Positions 1 through 10,971 of a stretch of 64,000 bases of DNA are shown here, piece by piece. Positions within the stretch are counted from its first letter, which is position 1. Each line of letters opens with the position of its first letter. The position numbers were made by a program, and so were the translations under genes. The notes beneath the pieces are model-generated. The model did not search any database, was not told the origin of the DNA, and saw only the letters and a list, made by a program, of their open reading frames with translations. Source of the DNA: Desulfonatronovibrio hydrogenovorans DSM 9292 (GTDB lineage: Bacteria; Desulfobacterota; Desulfovibrionia; Desulfovibrionales; Desulfonatronovibrionaceae); the NCBI RefSeq assembly GCF_000686525.1, contig NZ_JMKT01000008.1, positions 496,001 to 560,000 of the forward strand, given 5' to 3'.

Positions 1-458
1 ACTGCTCCGTTTCCTCCTGGAGCCGAACTGATCCATGCTGCCAGGTTTTTTATTTCCGGCTGGGCATTGGCCACAGCCATGGGCAAACCAACTTCCAGCA
101 TGGGGGAAGCATCTACCCAGTCATCGCCGAGATAGGCCATTTCATTGCAGGAAATGCCTGTATCCCTGGCCAGGTTTTGAATCAAAGGGAGTTTTCTAGT
201 GAATCCGTGAAAGTAGTGTTCAATGCCCAGTTCCCTGACCCTGGTTTCCACGGCTGAGGAACTGAGGCCGGTCATTACAGCCAAGCCCAATCCGGCCGAC
301 TGCGCAAGCTTTATTCCCAGTCCGTCCTGGACGTTGAAACGTTTGGTAATCTTGCCCTGGTGGTCATAATAAAGACCTCCATCGGTCATGACCCCGTCCA
401 CATCCAGGATCAGGATCTTTATTCTGGCTGCAACAGCCCTGATGCCCTGTTTGGTCAT
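1..458 (-). CDS. kdsC: KDO-8-phosphate phosphatase, KdsC (3' end cut off by window)
   Basis: HAD-superfamily phosphatase that removes phosphate from 3-deoxy-D-manno-octulosonate 8-phosphate in the cytoplasm, the step after KdsA in KDO and lipopolysaccharide synthesis. The N-terminal ILDVDGVMTDG (about residues 17-27) holds the nucleophile Asp19 and acid/base Asp21, and a YLGDD motif near residue 110 supplies the magnesium ligands. The start is the ATG at 458; about 152 residues are visible, so only a short C-terminus is missing. It lies 66 nt after kdsA on the same strand, which supports a pyrG-kdsA-kdsC transcript. Identification is firm from motifs and context. Confidence 0.9.
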   Translation of the reverse strand, partial: MTKQGIRAVAARIKILILDVDGVMTDGGLYYDHQGKITKRFNVQDGLGIKLAQSAGLGLAVMTGLSSSAVETRVRELGIEHYFHGFTRKLPLIQNLARDTGISCNEMAYLGDDWVDASPMLEVGLPMAVANAQPEIKNLAAWISSAPGGNGA

Positions 459-524
459 AGGTTTCCTGTTCCGGCACTGTTTTGATCAACCGGACTCCGT
501 AAAAGTCTGTTTTTGGTGACAACC

Positions 525-1340
525 TCAGGATTGAGCAGCATGCCTTATGTTGAGCAAAGTTTTGACCAAAGGTTTCAGACGGTCCAGGGGCCATGAATTT
601 GGTCCATCGCACAAAGCCTGATCTGGATCGGGATGGACTTCCATGAAGATCCCCCTGGCCCCGGCAGCAGCAGCTGCCTTGGCCAGAACCGGAACAAATT
701 CCCTCTGACCGCCAGAGGAACTGCCTTTGCCCCCTGGAATCTGGACTGAATGGGTGGCATCGAAAATCACAGGAAATCCCAGGTCCTCCATAATCTTCAG
801 GGACCTGAAGTCCACCACCAGGTTGTTGTATCCAAAGCAGGTTCCCCTTTCTGTGAGCCAGATCCGCTGGTTCCCGGCAGAACTGATCTTGTCCACAGCC
901 TGACTCATATCCCATGGCGCCAGGAATTGTCCTTTTTTAATGTTGATGATTTTTCCGGTCCTGGCAGCAGCCAGCAGGATATCGGTCTGCCTGCATAAAA
1001 AGGCCGGGATCTGGATTATATCTGCAACCTGGGCTACAGGCTCAGCCTGGTCCGGTGAATGGATGTCAGTTATTACTGGCAGCCCGGTTTTGGATCTGAT
1101 CTTTGAAAGCCACTCCAGTCCCTGGTTTATTCCGGGACCGCGAAAGCTCTGTCCTGAGGTCCGGTTGGCCTTGTCAAAGGAACTCTTAAATACAACCGGT
1201 ACCTGCAGGCTCCGGCTGACTTCAGCAATGGTCTGGGCTATGTCCAGGGCTTTTTCCAGGCCTTCCAGGACACACGGTCCCAGGATCAGGAAAAAGTTTC
1301 TCCGGCTGGCAGTGAAAATATCAAGCATATCGTGGTTCAC
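525..1340 (-). CDS. kdsA: KDO-8-phosphate synthase, KdsA
   Basis: Condenses arabinose 5-phosphate with phosphoenolpyruvate to give KDO 8-phosphate, the committed step toward the lipopolysaccharide inner core. The 271-residue protein is slightly shorter than the roughly 280 usual for the family. It has the LGPCVLEG motif near residue 20, the substrate loop [19 protein letters not shown] near 52-70, and [11 protein letters not shown] in the C-terminal half, all hallmarks of the DAHP/KDO8P synthase TIM barrel. The ATG at 1340 is used; a second Met four codons in is an alternative. It sits between pyrG and kdsC on the minus strand. Confidence 0.95.
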   Translation of the reverse strand: MNHDMLDIFTASRRNFFLILGPCVLEGLEKALDIAQTIAEVSRSLQVPVVFKSSFDKANRTSGQSFRGPGINQGLEWLSKIRSKTGLPVITDIHSPDQAEPVAQVADIIQIPAFLCRQTDILLAAARTGKIINIKKGQFLAPWDMSQAVDKISSAGNQRIWLTERGTCFGYNNLVVDFRSLKIMEDLGFPVIFDATHSVQIPGGKGSSSGGQREFVPVLAKAAAAAGARGIFMEVHPDPDQALCDGPNSWPLDRLKPLVKTLLNIRHAAQS

Positions 1341-1440
1341 CTCAATTTATCCGGGCTATGAACGGGATACTTCCCAGCTTTGTTGTCGATATTGTCAGAT
1401 GCAGGGCTTGAGGCTTGGTTCATTGGTCCTGCAAGGGGTC

Positions 1441-3081
1441 TTAGCCAGCCTTGCCAGTCAGACTTGAGGCCCGGACAAATTCCCTGAATAAAGGATGAGC
1501 ATGCATGGGATTGGACTTGAATTCCGGATGAAACTGGCAGCCCAGAAACCATGGATGATCCTTAAGTTCAATTATCTCCACTAGGCACTCATCTGGAGAC
1601 TGGCCGCTGAAAACCATCCCATGTTCCTCAAGCCTTGAAGCATACTCTTTATTGAATTCGTATCGATGCCTGTGTCTTTCCATAATATGATCGGTCTGAT
1701 ACGCTTCAAAGGCCCTGGTATCCGGTTTGATTACACAGGGGTATGCTCCCAGACGCATGGTACCGCCTTTTTCGCTCTTTTCACATCTTTTCTGGAGGAC
1801 ATTGTTCCTGAAATCGAACCATTCTTTAATCAGATAAATGACCGGATGAGGGGTGACAGGATCAAACTCCTGGGAATTGGCCAAGTCCAGCCCGAGCACG
1901 TTGCGGGCATATTCAATAACTGCGCACTGCATGCCCAGGCAGATTCCGAAAAATGGGATCTTGTTTTCCCTGGCGTAACGGATGGTCAGGATCTTTCCTT
2001 CAACTCCCCTGGATCCAAATCCTCCGGGGACCAGTACTCCCTGCAGTCCTGCCAGTTGATCAGCAACATTTTCCGGGGTGATGCCATCTGAGTTGACATA
2101 TCTGAGCACCACCTCCCGCTGATTCTCCAGTCCGGCATGTACCAGGGATTCGTGCAGACTCTTGTATGATTCCTTGAGGTCTACATATTTCCCGACAATA
2201 GCTATGTTTACCTTGGGACCGGGGTTGTGCAGGCGAAGCACAATATCCTCCCATTTCTGGAGGTTTGGATTTTTAGCTGGCAACTTGAGCATGATGGCTA
2301 TCTTCTGGTCAATTCCCTCTTCATAAAAAGCCATGGGGACTTCATAGATGCTCTTAACGTCTTTGGCTGTAAACACGGCATCCCGGTCCACATTGCAAAA
2401 CAGGGCGATCTTGGATTTTATGTCTTGATCCAGGTCCACTTCTGACCGGCAGAGGATTATATCGGCCTGGATTCCGATGCTTCTCAGTTCTTTGACGCTG
2501 TGCTGGGTGGGCTTGGTTTTAAGTTCCCCGGCGGCCTTGATGTAAGGGACCAGAGTCAGGTGGATGTACAGTACATTTTCTTTTCCCAATTCCCCCCGCA
2601 GTTGCCTGATGGCCTCCAGAAACGGAAGGCCTTCAATGTCTCCGACAGTACCTCCGATTTCAATGATGGCCACGTCTTCACCGTTCTGGGCTACGCTCTT
2701 GATGGCATCTTTGATTTCATCGGTCACATGGGGGATGACCTGGACAGTGCCGCCCAGATAGTCGCCCCTGCGTTCTTTGGTGATGACCGAGTGGTAGATG
2801 CGGCCGGAGGTGAAATTGTTAATCTGGCCCATGGGCTGATCCAGGTAGCGTTCGTAATGGCCCAGATCCAGATCGGTTTCAGCTCCGTCATCGGTGACGT
2901 AGACTTCTCCGTGCTGGAAAGGATTCATGGTTCCAGGATCGACATTGATGTAGGGATCAAGCTTCTGAATGGTGACCTTGAGCCCCCTGGCCTTAAGCAG
3001 GGCTCCGATGGAAGCCGCAGCCAGTCCTTTGCCCAATGAAGAAAGAACCCCTCCAGTAACAAAAATAAATTTGGTTTTCAT
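1441..3081 (-). CDS. pyrG: CTP synthase, PyrG
   Basis: Makes CTP from UTP, ATP and glutamine; CTP is also needed to activate KDO as CMP-KDO, which fits the two KDO genes downstream. The 546-residue length is normal. The N-terminal synthetase domain opens with [14 protein letters not shown] and contains [12 protein letters not shown]. The C-terminal class I glutamine amidotransferase domain has the nucleophile in FFGICLGMQ (Cys381) and a His-Glu pair in CQFHPEF near the end. The start ATG lies at 3081. The gene is divergent from adk, with a 390-bp gap between their starts. Confidence 0.97.
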   Translation of the reverse strand: MKTKFIFVTGGVLSSLGKGLAAASIGALLKARGLKVTIQKLDPYINVDPGTMNPFQHGEVYVTDDGAETDLDLGHYERYLDQPMGQINNFTSGRIYHSVITKERRGDYLGGTVQVIPHVTDEIKDAIKSVAQNGEDVAIIEIGGTVGDIEGLPFLEAIRQLRGELGKENVLYIHLTLVPYIKAAGELKTKPTQHSVKELRSIGIQADIILCRSEVDLDQDIKSKIALFCNVDRDAVFTAKDVKSIYEVPMAFYEEGIDQKIAIMLKLPAKNPNLQKWEDIVLRLHNPGPKVNIAIVGKYVDLKESYKSLHESLVHAGLENQREVVLRYVNSDGITPENVADQLAGLQGVLVPGGFGSRGVEGKILTIRYARENKIPFFGICLGMQCAVIEYARNVLGLDLANSQEFDPVTPHPVIYLIKEWFDFRNNVLQKRCEKSEKGGTMRLGAYPCVIKPDTRAFEAYQTDHIMERHRHRYEFNKEYASRLEEHGMVFSGQSPDECLVEIIELKDHPWFLGCQFHPEFKSNPMHAHPLFREFVRASSLTGKAG

Positions 3082-3471
3082 CAGCTCACTCCACCTTTAA
3101 CTTGAAAGTTGTTTCTGACTATATTTTAGATGCTGAGTCGTAAAATAAATTAGTCCAGATCAGAATCAGGCTGCACTCAAGTCCGATATTGCAGGGCTGA
3201 GCCTGGCTCGGCCGTATCTGATATGGCTGGCTGGTTGTTATCAACGGCTGGTTGAAGCAGGAAGTCCGCAGGAAATCATGCTCTTGTTCCCGGCCCGGGC
3301 AATGAATAATTAAAACACCCAGCGACCGGAATTCTTTTTATCCCAACAGGAACTAATTGCCAAGCACGAGATTTTCAAGGGTAAAGTAAAAAATGAAAAC
3401 TATGGTGTTTATTGACAGACAAGCCTGCAGCAGGTACCTTTTGTGAAATTTTTTTCAAGGAGGTTTTTACA
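3082..3471. other. Divergent intergenic region between pyrG and adk
   Basis: 390 bp without a credible gene. It must hold the minus-strand promoter for pyrG-kdsA-kdsC and the plus-strand promoter for adk. An adk promoter candidate is listed separately. I saw no clear riboswitch or repeat; a C-rich initially transcribed region of the type used for PyrG attenuation in Gram-positive bacteria was not evident. Confidence 0.5.
3412..3440 (+). promoter_or_regulatory. Candidate sigma-70 promoter for adk
   Basis: TTGACA at 3412-3417 is a perfect -35 box. A 17-nt spacer places TACCTT (3435-3440) at the -10 position, which matches the consensus weakly. Transcription from here would give a short leader before the Shine-Dalgarno AAGGAGG at 3457-3463. 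Confidence 0.4.
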
Positions 3472-4143
3472 TTGAACATTCTAATTTTTGGTCCCAATGG
3501 AAGCGGCAAAGGCACACAAGGATCCCTGGTCAAACAGAAGTACGATCTGGCCCATATTGAGTCCGGAGCGATATTCAGACAGCATATCGGTCAGGGAACC
3601 GAGCTGGGCAAGAAAGCCAAAGAATACATTGATAGAGGCGAACTGGTGCCGGACGACATTACCATCCCCATGGTCCTGGCGACTCTCCAGGAAAAAGGGA
3701 AGGGCGGCTGGCTTTTGGACGGATTTCCCAGAAATATCGTTCAGGCCCAGAAACTCTGGGAGGCTCTGGCTGAAGCCGGAATGAAGCTTAATTATGTGAT
3801 TGAGATTCTGCTGCCCAGGGAAGTTGCCAAGAACAGGATTATGGGACGCAGACTCTGCGCTAATGATCCCAATCACCCCAACAATATCTTTATCGACGCT
3901 ATCAAGCCCGACGGAGACAAGTGCCGGGTTTGCGGTGGAGAACTCAAGTCAAGATCAGATGACCAGGATGAGCAGGCCATCGATAAGAGACATGGTATTT
4001 ATTATGATGCCAAGACCGGTACTCTGGCGGCATCATACTTTTACAAGGACCTGGCTCCCAAGGAAGGCTTTAAATACATTGAACTGGACGGAGAAGGAAC
4101 CATTGATTCCATCAAGGACACCCTCCTGGCCCAGCTTGACTAG
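3472..4143 (+). CDS. adk: Adenylate kinase, Adk
   Basis: Interconverts AMP and ATP with two ADP. I chose the TTG start at 3472 because AAGGAGG lies 8 nt upstream and the protein then starts directly at the P-loop strand. An in-frame TTG at 3412 falls inside the putative promoter and would add 20 unmatched residues. The 223-residue protein has Walker A GPNGSGKGT (residues 7-15, a variant of the commoner GAPGAGKGT), the AMP-site segment LLDGFPRN, and an insert-type lid with RRLC followed by CRVC, suggesting a metal-binding or degenerate zinc lid. A GC-rich hairpin lies downstream. Confidence 0.93.
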   Translation: MNILIFGPNGSGKGTQGSLVKQKYDLAHIESGAIFRQHIGQGTELGKKAKEYIDRGELVPDDITIPMVLATLQEKGKGGWLLDGFPRNIVQAQKLWEALAEAGMKLNYVIEILLPREVAKNRIMGRRLCANDPNHPNNIFIDAIKPDGDKCRVCGGELKSRSDDQDEQAIDKRHGIYYDAKTGTLAASYFYKDLAPKEGFKYIELDGEGTIDSIKDTLLAQLD

Positions 4144-4183
4144 TGTACCCAACTGATTTTTGAGAAAGGGTCCTGTTTTCTGC

Positions 4184-4205
4184 GGGGCGCCATGGCGCCC
4201 CTTTT
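4184..4205 (+). terminator. Rho-independent terminator candidate after adk
   Basis: An 18-bp perfect palindrome (4184-4201: seven G/C-rich pairs around a CATG loop) is followed by TTTT. It sits between the adk stop and the next start, so it may terminate or attenuate rather than fully block read-through. Confidence 0.55.
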
Positions 4206-4217
4206 ACCGGAGATTCC

Positions 4218-4703
4218 ATGAAAAAAAATATTGCTGCTGCCAGGAAGACTCTGCCTCTGGATCGGGCCTATGTTGTAAGCGTGGTGATCAAGTCCTTCAA
4301 GGGAAGGAGAAATGTGGAAGTACATCTTTACCGGCCGACATGGAAAAGATCCGAGGAGGACAGCTGTAATTGGGAACTCATCCTGGGCGGATCTCTTCAA
4401 GGCAAAGAATCTGATCTGTCCAAGTCCAGAAAGGTAGTGATGGAATCTTTTACCGAGGAAGAACGTGATATCCTTGTGGATTACCTGGAAGGCCGATATT
4501 CGGCCAAGCTGGCCGCAATCAACAGCATGCCCCTGTCATTTCCGGTTCCTCCAGGTCTGAATCCCTTGTCCGGGATGCCGGAAAACGAAAATCTTGGAAG
4601 AATCAGGTTTGACCAGATTCCCAACTATCCTCTTTCCTTTGCTGTGCATGGGGTTTATGATTTGAGCATGCACTCGCCAATCCTGACCAGCGAAGAAGTT
4701 TAA
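4218..4703 (+). CDS. Conserved-looking hypothetical protein
   Basis: I do not recognise this 161-residue protein. It has no signal peptide or membrane segment, a basic N-terminus, a WELILGGSLQGKESDLSKSRK stretch around residues 53-73, an acidic helix-like part (FTEEERDILVDYLEGRY), and a proline-rich segment near 115-125. The start ATG at 4218 has GGAG about 6 nt upstream. Codon usage looks like that of its neighbours, so it is probably real. It follows adk after a possible attenuating hairpin and converges on aat. No function is proposed. Confidence 0.65.
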   Translation: MKKNIAAARKTLPLDRAYVVSVVIKSFKGRRNVEVHLYRPTWKRSEEDSCNWELILGGSLQGKESDLSKSRKVVMESFTEEERDILVDYLEGRYSAKLAAINSMPLSFPVPPGLNPLSGMPENENLGRIRFDQIPNYPLSFAVHGVYDLSMHSPILTSEEV

Positions 4704-4821
4704 CCTCCTTTTTTCTGCGAATCCAGTGAACAGCTACGATTGAGGCAGGTTAAGGCCTTTTTTTGCGATGGACCATAGTTGTATATGGTTCAGCAGTGGT
4801 TGAGAAGTTTGGCGCAAAAAA

Positions 4822-5508
4822 TCAGGCTCGATATGACCATTTGCCGGGAGCAGGATTCTTGATGATGGCTTGACCGAGTAAGGTGAGAAAATCGTTTCTA
4901 GGAATTTCCTTTGCCCCGAATCTGAGCATGTGTTCAGTGGTCTGCTGACAATCCATAAAATGAAATCCCAAGGCTTCAAGAAACCGGACAAGATGGATCA
5001 GGGCAACCTTGGAAGCATTGGATTCCAGATAAAACATGGATTCGCCAAAAAAGGCCCGGCCCAGAGCGACCCCGTACACCCCGCCCACCAGTCTGGACCC
5101 ATTCCAGGCTTCAAAAGAGTGGGCAATTCCGGCCCGGTGCAGGCCGACATAGGCGCTAATCATTTCAGGAACCAGCCATGTGCCGTGTCCGTCGGATCTG
5201 GGGACAACTGCACAGGATTGAATGACCTCTTGAAATGATGTGTCCGCGGTAATGCTGAATTTGCAGGAATTAAGAGTCCGGCGCAGGCTTCTGGGAATGT
5301 GGATTTTGTCGGGGTACAGGATCAGTCTTGGGTCTGGAGACCACCACAATACTGGCGAATCAGGGCCATACCAGGGAAAGATTCCCTTGGAATAAGCAGC
5401 CACCAGTCGAACAGGGCTTAAGTCCCCGCCAATGGCCAGAAGGCCGTCAGCATCTGCCAGGCATGGATGTGGAAAGGTCGGATCCCTGGAAAGAAAAAAT
5501 ACACTCAC
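4822..5508 (-). CDS. aat: Leucyl/phenylalanyl-tRNA--protein transferase, Aat
   Basis: Attaches Leu or Phe from aminoacyl-tRNA to proteins with N-terminal Arg or Lys, creating a degron that ClpS delivers to ClpAP. The 228-residue length is typical. Family signatures include FPHP near the N-terminus, GLLAIGGDLSP, YSKGIFPWY, and WWSPDPR, followed by GGVYGVALGRAFFGESMF with the acyl-transfer Glu. The ATG at 5508 overlaps the clpA stop by 4 nt, so it is translated after clpA. The clpS-clpA-aat order unites adaptor, unfoldase and N-degron enzyme in one transcript. Confidence 0.96.
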   Translation of the reverse strand: MSVFFLSRDPTFPHPCLADADGLLAIGGDLSPVRLVAAYSKGIFPWYGPDSPVLWWSPDPRLILYPDKIHIPRSLRRTLNSCKFSITADTSFQEVIQSCAVVPRSDGHGTWLVPEMISAYVGLHRAGIAHSFEAWNGSRLVGGVYGVALGRAFFGESMFYLESNASKVALIHLVRFLEALGFHFMDCQQTTEHMLRFGAKEIPRNDFLTLLGQAIIKNPAPGKWSYRA

Positions 5509-7736
5509 TTGATTTTCAGCCGATGATTCTTTCGGTCCATTTCCACTTTGATGGTGGATTTTTTCTTGATGCTTTCTAAAAGCAGTCTTTCGGCCAGAAC
5601 ATCCTTGATTTCCTCTTGGATAACCCTGGACAGAGGTCTGGCCCCGAAAATCGGATCAAACCCTTTTTTGGCCAGCCAGGTTCTGGCCGGTCCGGAAAGA
5701 CTCAGAGTGACCTTTTTCCCCTTTAGTTGGGCATTGAGCTCATCAATGCTCTTGTCAACAATAAGCTCCATTACCTTGAGACTCAGAGGTTCAAAAGGTA
5801 CTATGGCATCCAGGCGATTCCTGAATTCCGGGCTGAAAAGCTTTTCCACGGCCAAAAGGCCTTTGGCTGTCAAATCTTCCCTGCCTTCTTTGCCAAATCC
5901 GATATTTTTGGAACTCATCTCCCTGGCACCGGCATTGGATGTCATCAAGAGAGTAACGTGCCTGAAGTCGGCCTTTCTGCCGTTATTGTCCGTCAGAGTG
6001 GCGTAATCCATAATCTGCAAAAGGATATTGAACATGTCGGGATGGGCTTTTTCAATTTCGTCCAGGAGCAGAACGCAGTAGGGACTTTTACGGACAGCCT
6101 CAGTGAGGAGCCCTCCCTGGTCAAAGCCTATGTAACCCGGAGGAGCACCAATAAGCCTGGCAACAGCATGTTTTTCCATGTATTCGCTCATGTCAAAGCG
6201 AAGAAATTTGATGCCCAGGACCTGGGCCAGCTGTTTGGAAAGCTCGGTTTTACCCACTCCTGTGGGGCCGATCATGAGGAAATTACCAACAGGTTTGTTT
6301 GGTTCCCGTAATCCGGCCCTGGAGCGTTTGATGGCCTTGGAAAGCATCTCCACTGCCCGGTCCTGGCCGAAGATGACCTTTTTTAGCTCCTGGTCAAGCT
6401 CCAAAAGCCGGTCTTTGTCTGAGGCTGATATCTGTCGGGCCGGTATCCTGGCTATGCTTGCAATGACCTTTTCGATATCTTTGGGTGTGACCTGTTTTTT
6501 TCCCTTTGAAGCCCCTTCAAGGACATGGATGGATCCGGCTTCATCCATCACATCAATGGCCTTGTCAGGGAGAAAGCGGTCATTGATGAATCTAGCAGAC
6601 AGGTCTACAGCAGCCTCAATTGCTGAAGGCATATATTTAACCTGATGAAATTCTTCATAATATGGCTTGAGTCCTTTCAGGATGTCGATACTTTCCCTGA
6701 TCCCTGGTTCCGGGAGTTCGATTTTTTGAAAGCGTCTGGAAAGGGCCTTGTCTTTTTCAAGGTGGTTTTTGTATTCTTCATAGGTGGTGGATCCAATGCA
6801 CCGGATTTCTCCTGAAGCCAGCACAGGCTTCAGGATATTGGACGCATCCATTGACCCGCCGCTGGTGGCCCCGGCCCCGACAATGGTATGGATCTCGTCA
6901 ATGAAAAGGATGGCCCCATCTATCCCTTTGAGTTCGTTGATTACGCCCTTAAGTCTGGCTTCAAAATCTCCCCTGAATTTGGTTCCGGCCAACAGGGCAC
7001 CCATGTCCAGGGCAAAAATTCTGGTCTCCAGAAAAGAAGGCGGAACCTTGCGACTGGAAATTTGAAGGGCGAGTCCCTCAGCCATTGCAGTTTTTCCCAC
7101 TCCTGGATCTCCGACAAAGATGGGATTGTTTTTTCTGCGGCGCAGCAAAACCTGGATGACCCGCTTCATTTCCTTTTCCCGGCCTACAAGGGGATCGATC
7201 AATCCCTTGCCAGCCTTTTCAACCAAGTCTTCAGTATACTTGGCCAGGAAGTTTTTTTCACTCTTTTCCTTGGGCTTGCATCCCGGGCAGGAGGATCCAG
7301 GCTGATCAGACTCCATTTCATGGGAAATATATTCCAGAACATCCAGGCGGGTCAGTCCCTGGGTGCGAAGATAGTATACGGCAAAGGCCTCCTCCTCTTC
7401 AAACATGACCGCAAGAAGGTCTCCCACCTGGATCATATTTTTTCCGGCCGACTGAACATGACCCAGGGCTTTGTGCATAACTCGCTGGACACCAATGGTC
7501 TGAACAATTTCCCTGTCTCCAGATGGAGGCATGACCTCAAGGTGATCCAGGAAGAACCGCTCAAGCTGATTTTTGAGCTTGAACATGTCAATTCCGCAAC
7601 CGGTCAAGACCTCTTTGCCCTTGTCATCCAGAAGGTATGCATAAAGGATGTGTTCAAGGGTCAAATATTCGTGATGCCTGACCTTGACCTCGCGGATGGC
7701 CCTGGCGATTATTCTCTCTAGTTCCTTGCTTAACAT
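5505..7736 (-). CDS. clpA: ATP-dependent Clp protease ATP-binding subunit, ClpA
   Basis: Hexameric AAA+ unfoldase feeding substrates to ClpP; with ClpS it handles N-degron proteins. The 743-residue protein has the N-terminal Clp repeat domain, then AAA-1 with Walker A GDPGVGKT and Walker [10 protein letters not shown], and AAA-2 with GPTGVGKT and [12 protein letters not shown]. The ClpP-docking IGFG loop (in KNIGFGKEG) is present, so it should work with ClpP, which is not in the window. A CPGC pair near residue 150, in the linker between the N-domain and AAA-1, is unusual. The start abuts the clpS stop. Confidence 0.97.
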   Translation of the reverse strand: MLSKELERIIARAIREVKVRHHEYLTLEHILYAYLLDDKGKEVLTGCGIDMFKLKNQLERFFLDHLEVMPPSGDREIVQTIGVQRVMHKALGHVQSAGKNMIQVGDLLAVMFEEEEAFAVYYLRTQGLTRLDVLEYISHEMESDQPGSSCPGCKPKEKSEKNFLAKYTEDLVEKAGKGLIDPLVGREKEMKRVIQVLLRRRKNNPIFVGDPGVGKTAMAEGLALQISSRKVPPSFLETRIFALDMGALLAGTKFRGDFEARLKGVINELKGIDGAILFIDEIHTIVGAGATSGGSMDASNILKPVLASGEIRCIGSTTYEEYKNHLEKDKALSRRFQKIELPEPGIRESIDILKGLKPYYEEFHQVKYMPSAIEAAVDLSARFINDRFLPDKAIDVMDEAGSIHVLEGASKGKKQVTPKDIEKVIASIARIPARQISASDKDRLLELDQELKKVIFGQDRAVEMLSKAIKRSRAGLREPNKPVGNFLMIGPTGVGKTELSKQLAQVLGIKFLRFDMSEYMEKHAVARLIGAPPGYIGFDQGGLLTEAVRKSPYCVLLLDEIEKAHPDMFNILLQIMDYATLTDNNGRKADFRHVTLLMTSNAGAREMSSKNIGFGKEGREDLTAKGLLAVEKLFSPEFRNRLDAIVPFEPLSLKVMELIVDKSIDELNAQLKGKKVTLSLSGPARTWLAKKGFDPIFGARPLSRVIQEEIKDVLAERLLLESIKKKSTIKVEMDRKNHRLKIK

Positions 7737-8051
7737 TTAAACCTCTTCCATTGTGCATTTCAAAGGGTAACCCTCTTTTCTGGCCATGTTTTTAACCGCA
7801 ACAACCTTGGTTTCAGCCACTTCGGCCGTGTATACTCCACAGACTCCGATTCCGTTTTTATGGACATTGAGCATGATCTGGACAGCTTCGCCTTCGGTCT
7901 TGTTAAAGACCGTCTTCAGGACATGAATCACGAAGTCCATGGTAGTGTAATCGTCGTTGTGCAGTAAAACCTTATACCTGCGGGGCTGGGCTATTTCGTC
8001 TTCAGAGGTTGTGTCCGGCGATGTTCCGGCCTCGGTGATCTCTTTAGTCAT
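7737..8051 (-). CDS. clpS: ATP-dependent Clp protease adaptor, ClpS
   Basis: Small adaptor that binds N-degrons and docks on the ClpA N-domain. I start it at the ATG at 8051, giving 104 residues, the usual ClpS length. An upstream in-frame TTG at 8126 would add 25 residues and overlap truA. The core motif YKVLLHNDDYTTMDFVI carries the Asn-Asp pair that clamps the substrate alpha-amino group. Upstream lies truA; the clpA start lies 1 nt downstream of its stop. Confidence 0.94.
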   Translation of the reverse strand: MTKEITEAGTSPDTTSEDEIAQPRRYKVLLHNDDYTTMDFVIHVLKTVFNKTEGEAVQIMLNVHKNGIGVCGVYTAEVAETKVVAVKNMARKEGYPLKCTMEEV

Positions 8052-8122
8052 GGTAAGAAAGCGTAATATTTTTTGGGAAAAAGTCAATGTGAAGCCGGGG
8101 CATGGAGTGCAGGTCAGACAGG

Positions 8123-8887
8123 TCAAGTTTTCTTTTTCTGGTGGGCGGGAGGGTACTCAACTCTTTCCAGGCAGAGGCCCCTGGCCGGAGCTGTGGGAGG
8201 AGCAAGGGACCTGTTTCTGAAGTCCAGAATTTCTGCCATATGTTCAGGGGGAAATTTGCCCCGGCCTATGGCCACTAGAGATCCAACGATATTTCTTACC
8301 ATCTGTTTTAAAAAACCGTCTGCTTTGATCATGAATACAAGCTCACAGGGATGAAAACCCTCGCAGAGCCCGGCACTGAAGACCCTCCGTCTGGTGTTTG
8401 CAACCGGTGTCCCGGCATTCATGAAAGATTTGAAGTCGTGGATGCCTGTTATATGGCGGCAGGCCAGAGTCATGGCCTCCATGTCCAGCGGACCGGTCTT
8501 CCAGACATATCTTCTTCTATGGGGATAAACAAAATCCTGTTCAGTCCACAAAGTGTAGGAATAAGTCTTGGAAAGGGCACTGAACCGGGCGTGGAACTCT
8601 CTGTCAACCTGGCAGGATTTCACTACCCGGACTGATTCAGGAAGAACCGAGTTCAAAGCTCGTTGCCAGGGAATGTGGGCCTTGCTGTCCGGAGGGTCAA
8701 AGTGGGCAACCTGACCTAAGGCATGGGTGCCGGCATCAGTGCGTCCGGATCCATGGACCCTGATCTTGTGATCACAGATTTTTGCCAAAGCCTGTTCAAC
8801 AACCTCCTGGATGGTCATTGTGTCTTTCTGAAGCTGCCATCCATGATACCGGGTGCCTTCATAGGCCAAAACGAGCTTGATTCTCAT
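8123..8887 (-). CDS. truA: tRNA pseudouridine(38-40) synthase, TruA
   Basis: Isomerises uridines 38-40 in the anticodon arm of tRNAs. The 254-residue protein begins with the typical KLVLAYEGTRYHGWQ and carries the catalytic Asp in GSGRTDAGTHALGQ near residue 50. A second family block is HDFKSFMNAG. Its ATG overlaps the stop of the radical SAM gene by 4 nt (8884-8887), so the two are translationally coupled. The clpS gene follows. Confidence 0.95.
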   Translation of the reverse strand: MRIKLVLAYEGTRYHGWQLQKDTMTIQEVVEQALAKICDHKIRVHGSGRTDAGTHALGQVAHFDPPDSKAHIPWQRALNSVLPESVRVVKSCQVDREFHARFSALSKTYSYTLWTEQDFVYPHRRRYVWKTGPLDMEAMTLACRHITGIHDFKSFMNAGTPVANTRRRVFSAGLCEGFHPCELVFMIKADGFLKQMVRNIVGSLVAIGRGKFPPEHMAEILDFRNRSLAPPTAPARGLCLERVEYPPAHQKKKT

Positions 8888-9825
8888 GGCTGATCAGTCA
8901 CAGGCCAGCCGAGTTGGCTGACTGGCAGGAGACTGCCCTGCCAGAGACCGTCCCTGACCATGCTCTGGTTTATCTTATTCAGGATAAGATTTTTTTGAAC
9001 AGCCCAGTCCGGAGCCAGGAGTTCACCCTTGGCCGGATCACCGGTAAGCCGGTGGATGACCAGGTCCGGCCTGAGAAAACATATGGCCCTGACTATCCAG
9101 GAAACATACTGATCAAGGGTCAAAGGGGTGTATTCTTTTTTCGACCAGATTCGGGCAAGCTCAGTTTTCTTGCATACATATAGATTGTGGAACTTGATGC
9201 CGTTAACCGGCAGGTTGTTCAAAAAGGCGATGGTTTCCAGGAAGTCCTTGAGGTCTTCCTCAGGAAGCCCGGCAATGACATGGGCACAGACCTTAATGTC
9301 TAGCTGATGAGCCAGGTGGCAGGCCCTGGAGAAATCTTCGGCTAGGTGTCCTCGGTTTATAAACCTGAGAGTGGTTTCCTTGGAACTTTGGAGTCCCAGG
9401 TCGAGCCAGATTTCCCGGCATGGAAACGAAGCGATTATACGGAGCTTTTCTTTATCCAGACAATCAGGTCTTGTCCCTATACAAAGTACATCCAGGTCAG
9501 GAAGTTCTTTGAGCTGGTCCAGAATGTCCTGCAGCCTGTCCGAATCACAGTGGGTATTGGTAAAGGATTGCAGGTAGGCGGCGAACCTGATGGGTCCATA
9601 TTTCTGGAGCAGCTTTTTTCTGAATAGATTATATTGATCTTTCAAAGAGACGGAATTACGTTGAAGGCCTGTTCCTGACCCCTGTTCGTTACAAAAGATG
9701 CAGCCTTTGTATGAAATAGTACCATCCCTGTTGGGACAGCTCAAACCTGCATCCAGAGGAATCCTCTGGATTCTTGTTCCAAATTTTTTTTTCCAGTATC
9801 TGGAAAGGGATAGATATGGGTGCAT
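8884..9825 (-). CDS. TIGR01212-type radical SAM protein (YhcC/YtqA-like)
   Basis: Radical SAM protein of 313 residues. The cluster-binding motif is in CPNRDGTISYKGCIFC (residues 29-44), with three cysteines spaced as in the YhcC/YtqA family. Further family-like stretches are YLQSFTNTHCD and LGLQS near the middle. The biochemical role of this family is not settled. It is the first gene of a minus-strand unit with truA, clpS, clpA and aat, and is divergent from mreB. Confidence 0.85.
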   Translation of the reverse strand: MHPYLSLSRYWKKKFGTRIQRIPLDAGLSCPNRDGTISYKGCIFCNEQGSGTGLQRNSVSLKDQYNLFRKKLLQKYGPIRFAAYLQSFTNTHCDSDRLQDILDQLKELPDLDVLCIGTRPDCLDKEKLRIIASFPCREIWLDLGLQSSKETTLRFINRGHLAEDFSRACHLAHQLDIKVCAHVIAGLPEEDLKDFLETIAFLNNLPVNGIKFHNLYVCKKTELARIWSKKEYTPLTLDQYVSWIVRAICFLRPDLVIHRLTGDPAKGELLAPDWAVQKNLILNKINQSMVRDGLWQGSLLPVSQLGWPVTDQP

Positions 9826-9914
9826 GAAAAATTGGCCTCATGCCATGTTGCTTGGGCGCTATTAATCTGATATTATTTTAAGATTGATCGTGGTAGATAT
9901 TTTAACATTAATAA

Positions 9915-10964
<1,050 letters not shown>

Positions 10965-10971
10965 CCTTGAA

